DNA from: Clostridiales bacterium FE2011
GTDB lineage: Bacteria; Bacillota; Clostridia; Christensenellales; Aristaeellaceae
Length of the DNA: 64,000 nucleotides
Reading direction: 5' to 3'
NCBI GenBank assembly: GCA_017569305.1
Contig: CP069418.1
Location: forward strand, 2,852,001 to 2,916,000
Shown: positions 62,617 to 64,000 of the stretch, in pieces
How the letters are laid out: each line of letters starts with the position of its first letter
Position numbering within the stretch: the first letter of the stretch is position 1
The notes under the pieces: generated by a model
Database searches by the model: none
What the model saw: the letters and a program-made list of their open reading frames with translations, nothing else
What the model was told of the DNA's origin: nothing
Position numbers and translations under genes: made by a program

Positions 62617-64000
62617 ATGACCATTATTGAATTGTTGGAAAGAAATGCCAGAGAATGGCCTGACGATACCGCACTGGTTGAGATTAACCCCGATCAGCCT
62701 GAAACCAGACGGGTTACCTGGCACGATTTTGAACTGGTGGAACCCAGCGCAAAACAGAAGCACTACCGCCGGGAAATTACCTGGGCGGTTTTTGATGAAA
62801 AGGCCAACCGGGTGGCCAATATGCTCCGGAGCCACGGCATCGGCAAGGGCAAGAAGGTTGCCATCCTGATGATGAACTGCATTGACTGGCTTCCGATCTA
62901 CTTCGGTATCCTGAAGACCGGCGCGGTGGTGGTTCCCATGAACTTCCGCTATGCATCCAATGAAATTGAGTACTGCCTGAACCTGTCCGAAAGCAATATG
63001 CTCATTTTCGGACCGGAATTCATCGGCCGTATTGAAGAAATAGCAGACAAGATTCCCCATGTGGCACTGGTGTTTGAAGGCCCCGGCTGTCCGAGCTTTG
63101 CGGATGACCTGATGGAGCTGATCAACGAGAGCAGCTCCAGCTTCCCGAAGTGCGACCTGACAGAGGATGACGACGCTGCGATTTACTTCTCTTCCGGCAC
63201 CACCGGCTTTCCGAAGGCAATCCTGCATAAGCATCGCAGCCTGATCCATTCCGCACGGGTGGAGCAGGCCCATCACGGCCAGACGAAGGATGACTGCTTC
63301 CTTTGCATTCCGCCGCTGTATCACACCGGCGCGAAGATGCACTGGTTCGGCAGCCTGATCTCCGGCGGCAAAGCCGTGATCCTGAAGGGTACCCGCCCCC
63401 AGACAATCCTGGAGGCAGTCAGCAGCGAACAGTGCACAATTGTGTGGCTGCTGGTTCCGTGGGCACAGGACGTGCTGACGGCGCTGGACAGCGGAGAACT
63501 GAAACTGTCCGACTATAAACTGGATCAGTGGCGGCTGATGCACATCGGCGCACAGCCGGTGCCCCAGAGCCTGATCCACCGCTGGCTGGAATATTTCCCG
63601 AACCATCAGTATGACACCAACTACGGCCTGAGCGAGTCCATCGGCCCCGGTGCGGTACACCTGGGCATTGAGAACGTCCGCAAGGTCGGTGCAATCGGCA
63701 TTCCCGGATACGGATGGGAGACGAAGATTATCCGTCCGGACGGCGCGGAAGTGGCACCGGGTGAAGTCGGTGAACTGTGCCTGAAAGGACCTGGCGTAAT
63801 GGTCTGCTACTACAACAACCCCCAGGCAACAGCCGAAACCCTGAAGGATGGCTGGCTGCTGACGGGCGATATGGCACGGCAGGATGAAGAAGGCTTCATC
63901 TACCTGGTGGATCGGAAGAAGGATGTGGTTATCACCGGCGGTGAAAACCTGTATCCTGTTGAAATTGAGAACTTTATGGCGGCCTATCCGCCGATCAAGG
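62617..64000 (+). CDS. AMP-dependent acyl-CoA synthetase, 3' end outside window
   Basis: At least 461 residues are visible. The protein has the adenylate-forming signature YFSSGTTGFPKAIL (near residue 190), the NYGLSES aromatic-site motif (near 334) and TGDMARQDEEGFIYLVDRKKDV with the hinge. GGENLYPVEIEN follows just before the window edge. It activates a carboxylic acid as acyl-adenylate and transfers it to CoA; chain length is unknown. The C-terminal catalytic-Lys region lies outside. No stop codon occurs before base 64000. Confidence 0.9.
   Translation, partial: MTIIELLERNAREWPDDTALVEINPDQPETRRVTWHDFELVEPSAKQKHYRREITWAVFDEKANRVANMLRSHGIGKGKKVAILMMNCIDWLPIYFGILKTGAVVVPMNFRYASNEIEYCLNLSESNMLIFGPEFIGRIEEIADKIPHVALVFEGPGCPSFADDLMELINESSSSFPKCDLTEDDDAAIYFSSGTTGFPKAILHKHRSLIHSARVEQAHHGQTKDDCFLCIPPLYHTGAKMHWFGSLISGGKAVILKGTRPQTILEAVSSEQCTIVWLLVPWAQDVLTALDSGELKLSDYKLDQWRLMHIGAQPVPQSLIHRWLEYFPNHQYDTNYGLSESIGPGAVHLGIENVRKVGAIGIPGYGWETKIIRPDGAEVAPGEVGELCLKGPGVMVCYYNNPQATAETLKDGWLLTGDMARQDEEGFIYLVDRKKDVVITGGENLYPVEIENFMAAYPPIK

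Overview
The window looks like a chromosome segment of an anaerobic Clostridia-type member of the Bacillota, probably from gut or rumen. Signs are strong AGGAGG-type ribosome sites, a VanW-family gene, a giant Cna_B surface protein, a DUF4214 protein, luxS, an agr-type quorum-sensing module and a Tn4451-type mobile element. Genus cannot be decided from the sequence alone.

Layout. 1-9.4 kb: 3' part of a huge surface protein of at least 25 Cna_B repeats plus FctA/SpaA-like domains. 9.5-20.1 kb: housekeeping genes (xylulokinase, nrdR, a YeaQ-like membrane protein, galM, rmuC, recR, ybaB, parC, parE). 20.1-31.7 kb: a palindrome-rich spacer, two exported proteins, luxS, a secreted caspase-like DUF4214 protein, a CE15-like esterase, a 2-hydroxyacid dehydrogenase, a CBM9-like protein, a HAD hydrolase and an anion-transporter-like permease.

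31.8-48.0 kb is the most interesting region: a complete-looking thiopeptide (pyritide) biosynthetic cluster wired to an agr circuit. It runs agrB, LytTR regulator and GHKL kinase, then a terminator. Next come three near-identical precursor peptides with a Ser/Cys-rich core resembling lactazole, and a displaced small agrD. An ABC exporter follows, then split LanB glutamylation and elimination proteins, RRE/E1-like and YcaO cyclodehydratase parts, a tandem nitroreductase-like protein, a second SpaB_C-like protein (elimination or [4+2] cyclase), a SagB dehydrogenase and a ThiF-like protein. The inferred logic is that a short thiolactone pheromone (predicted CILFG ring) drives production and export of up to three related thiopeptides.

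48.0-55.1 kb is a mosaic mobile element bounded by split inverted repeats. It carries tnpV, a large serine recombinase, an XRE regulator, remnants of phage tail genes interrupted by a TetR/DegV/membrane-protein module, and a long unexplained palindrome. A 22-bp copy of a tRNA-Ser 3' end lies just outside its right end. 55.3-60.1 kb carries a TetR-controlled MMPL exporter and its YhgE-like partner. 60.2-64 kb carries two tRNA-Ser genes, a PAP2 phosphatase, an RluA pseudouridine synthase and the start of an acyl-CoA synthetase cut by the window edge. No rRNA, CRISPR array or riboswitch was seen.
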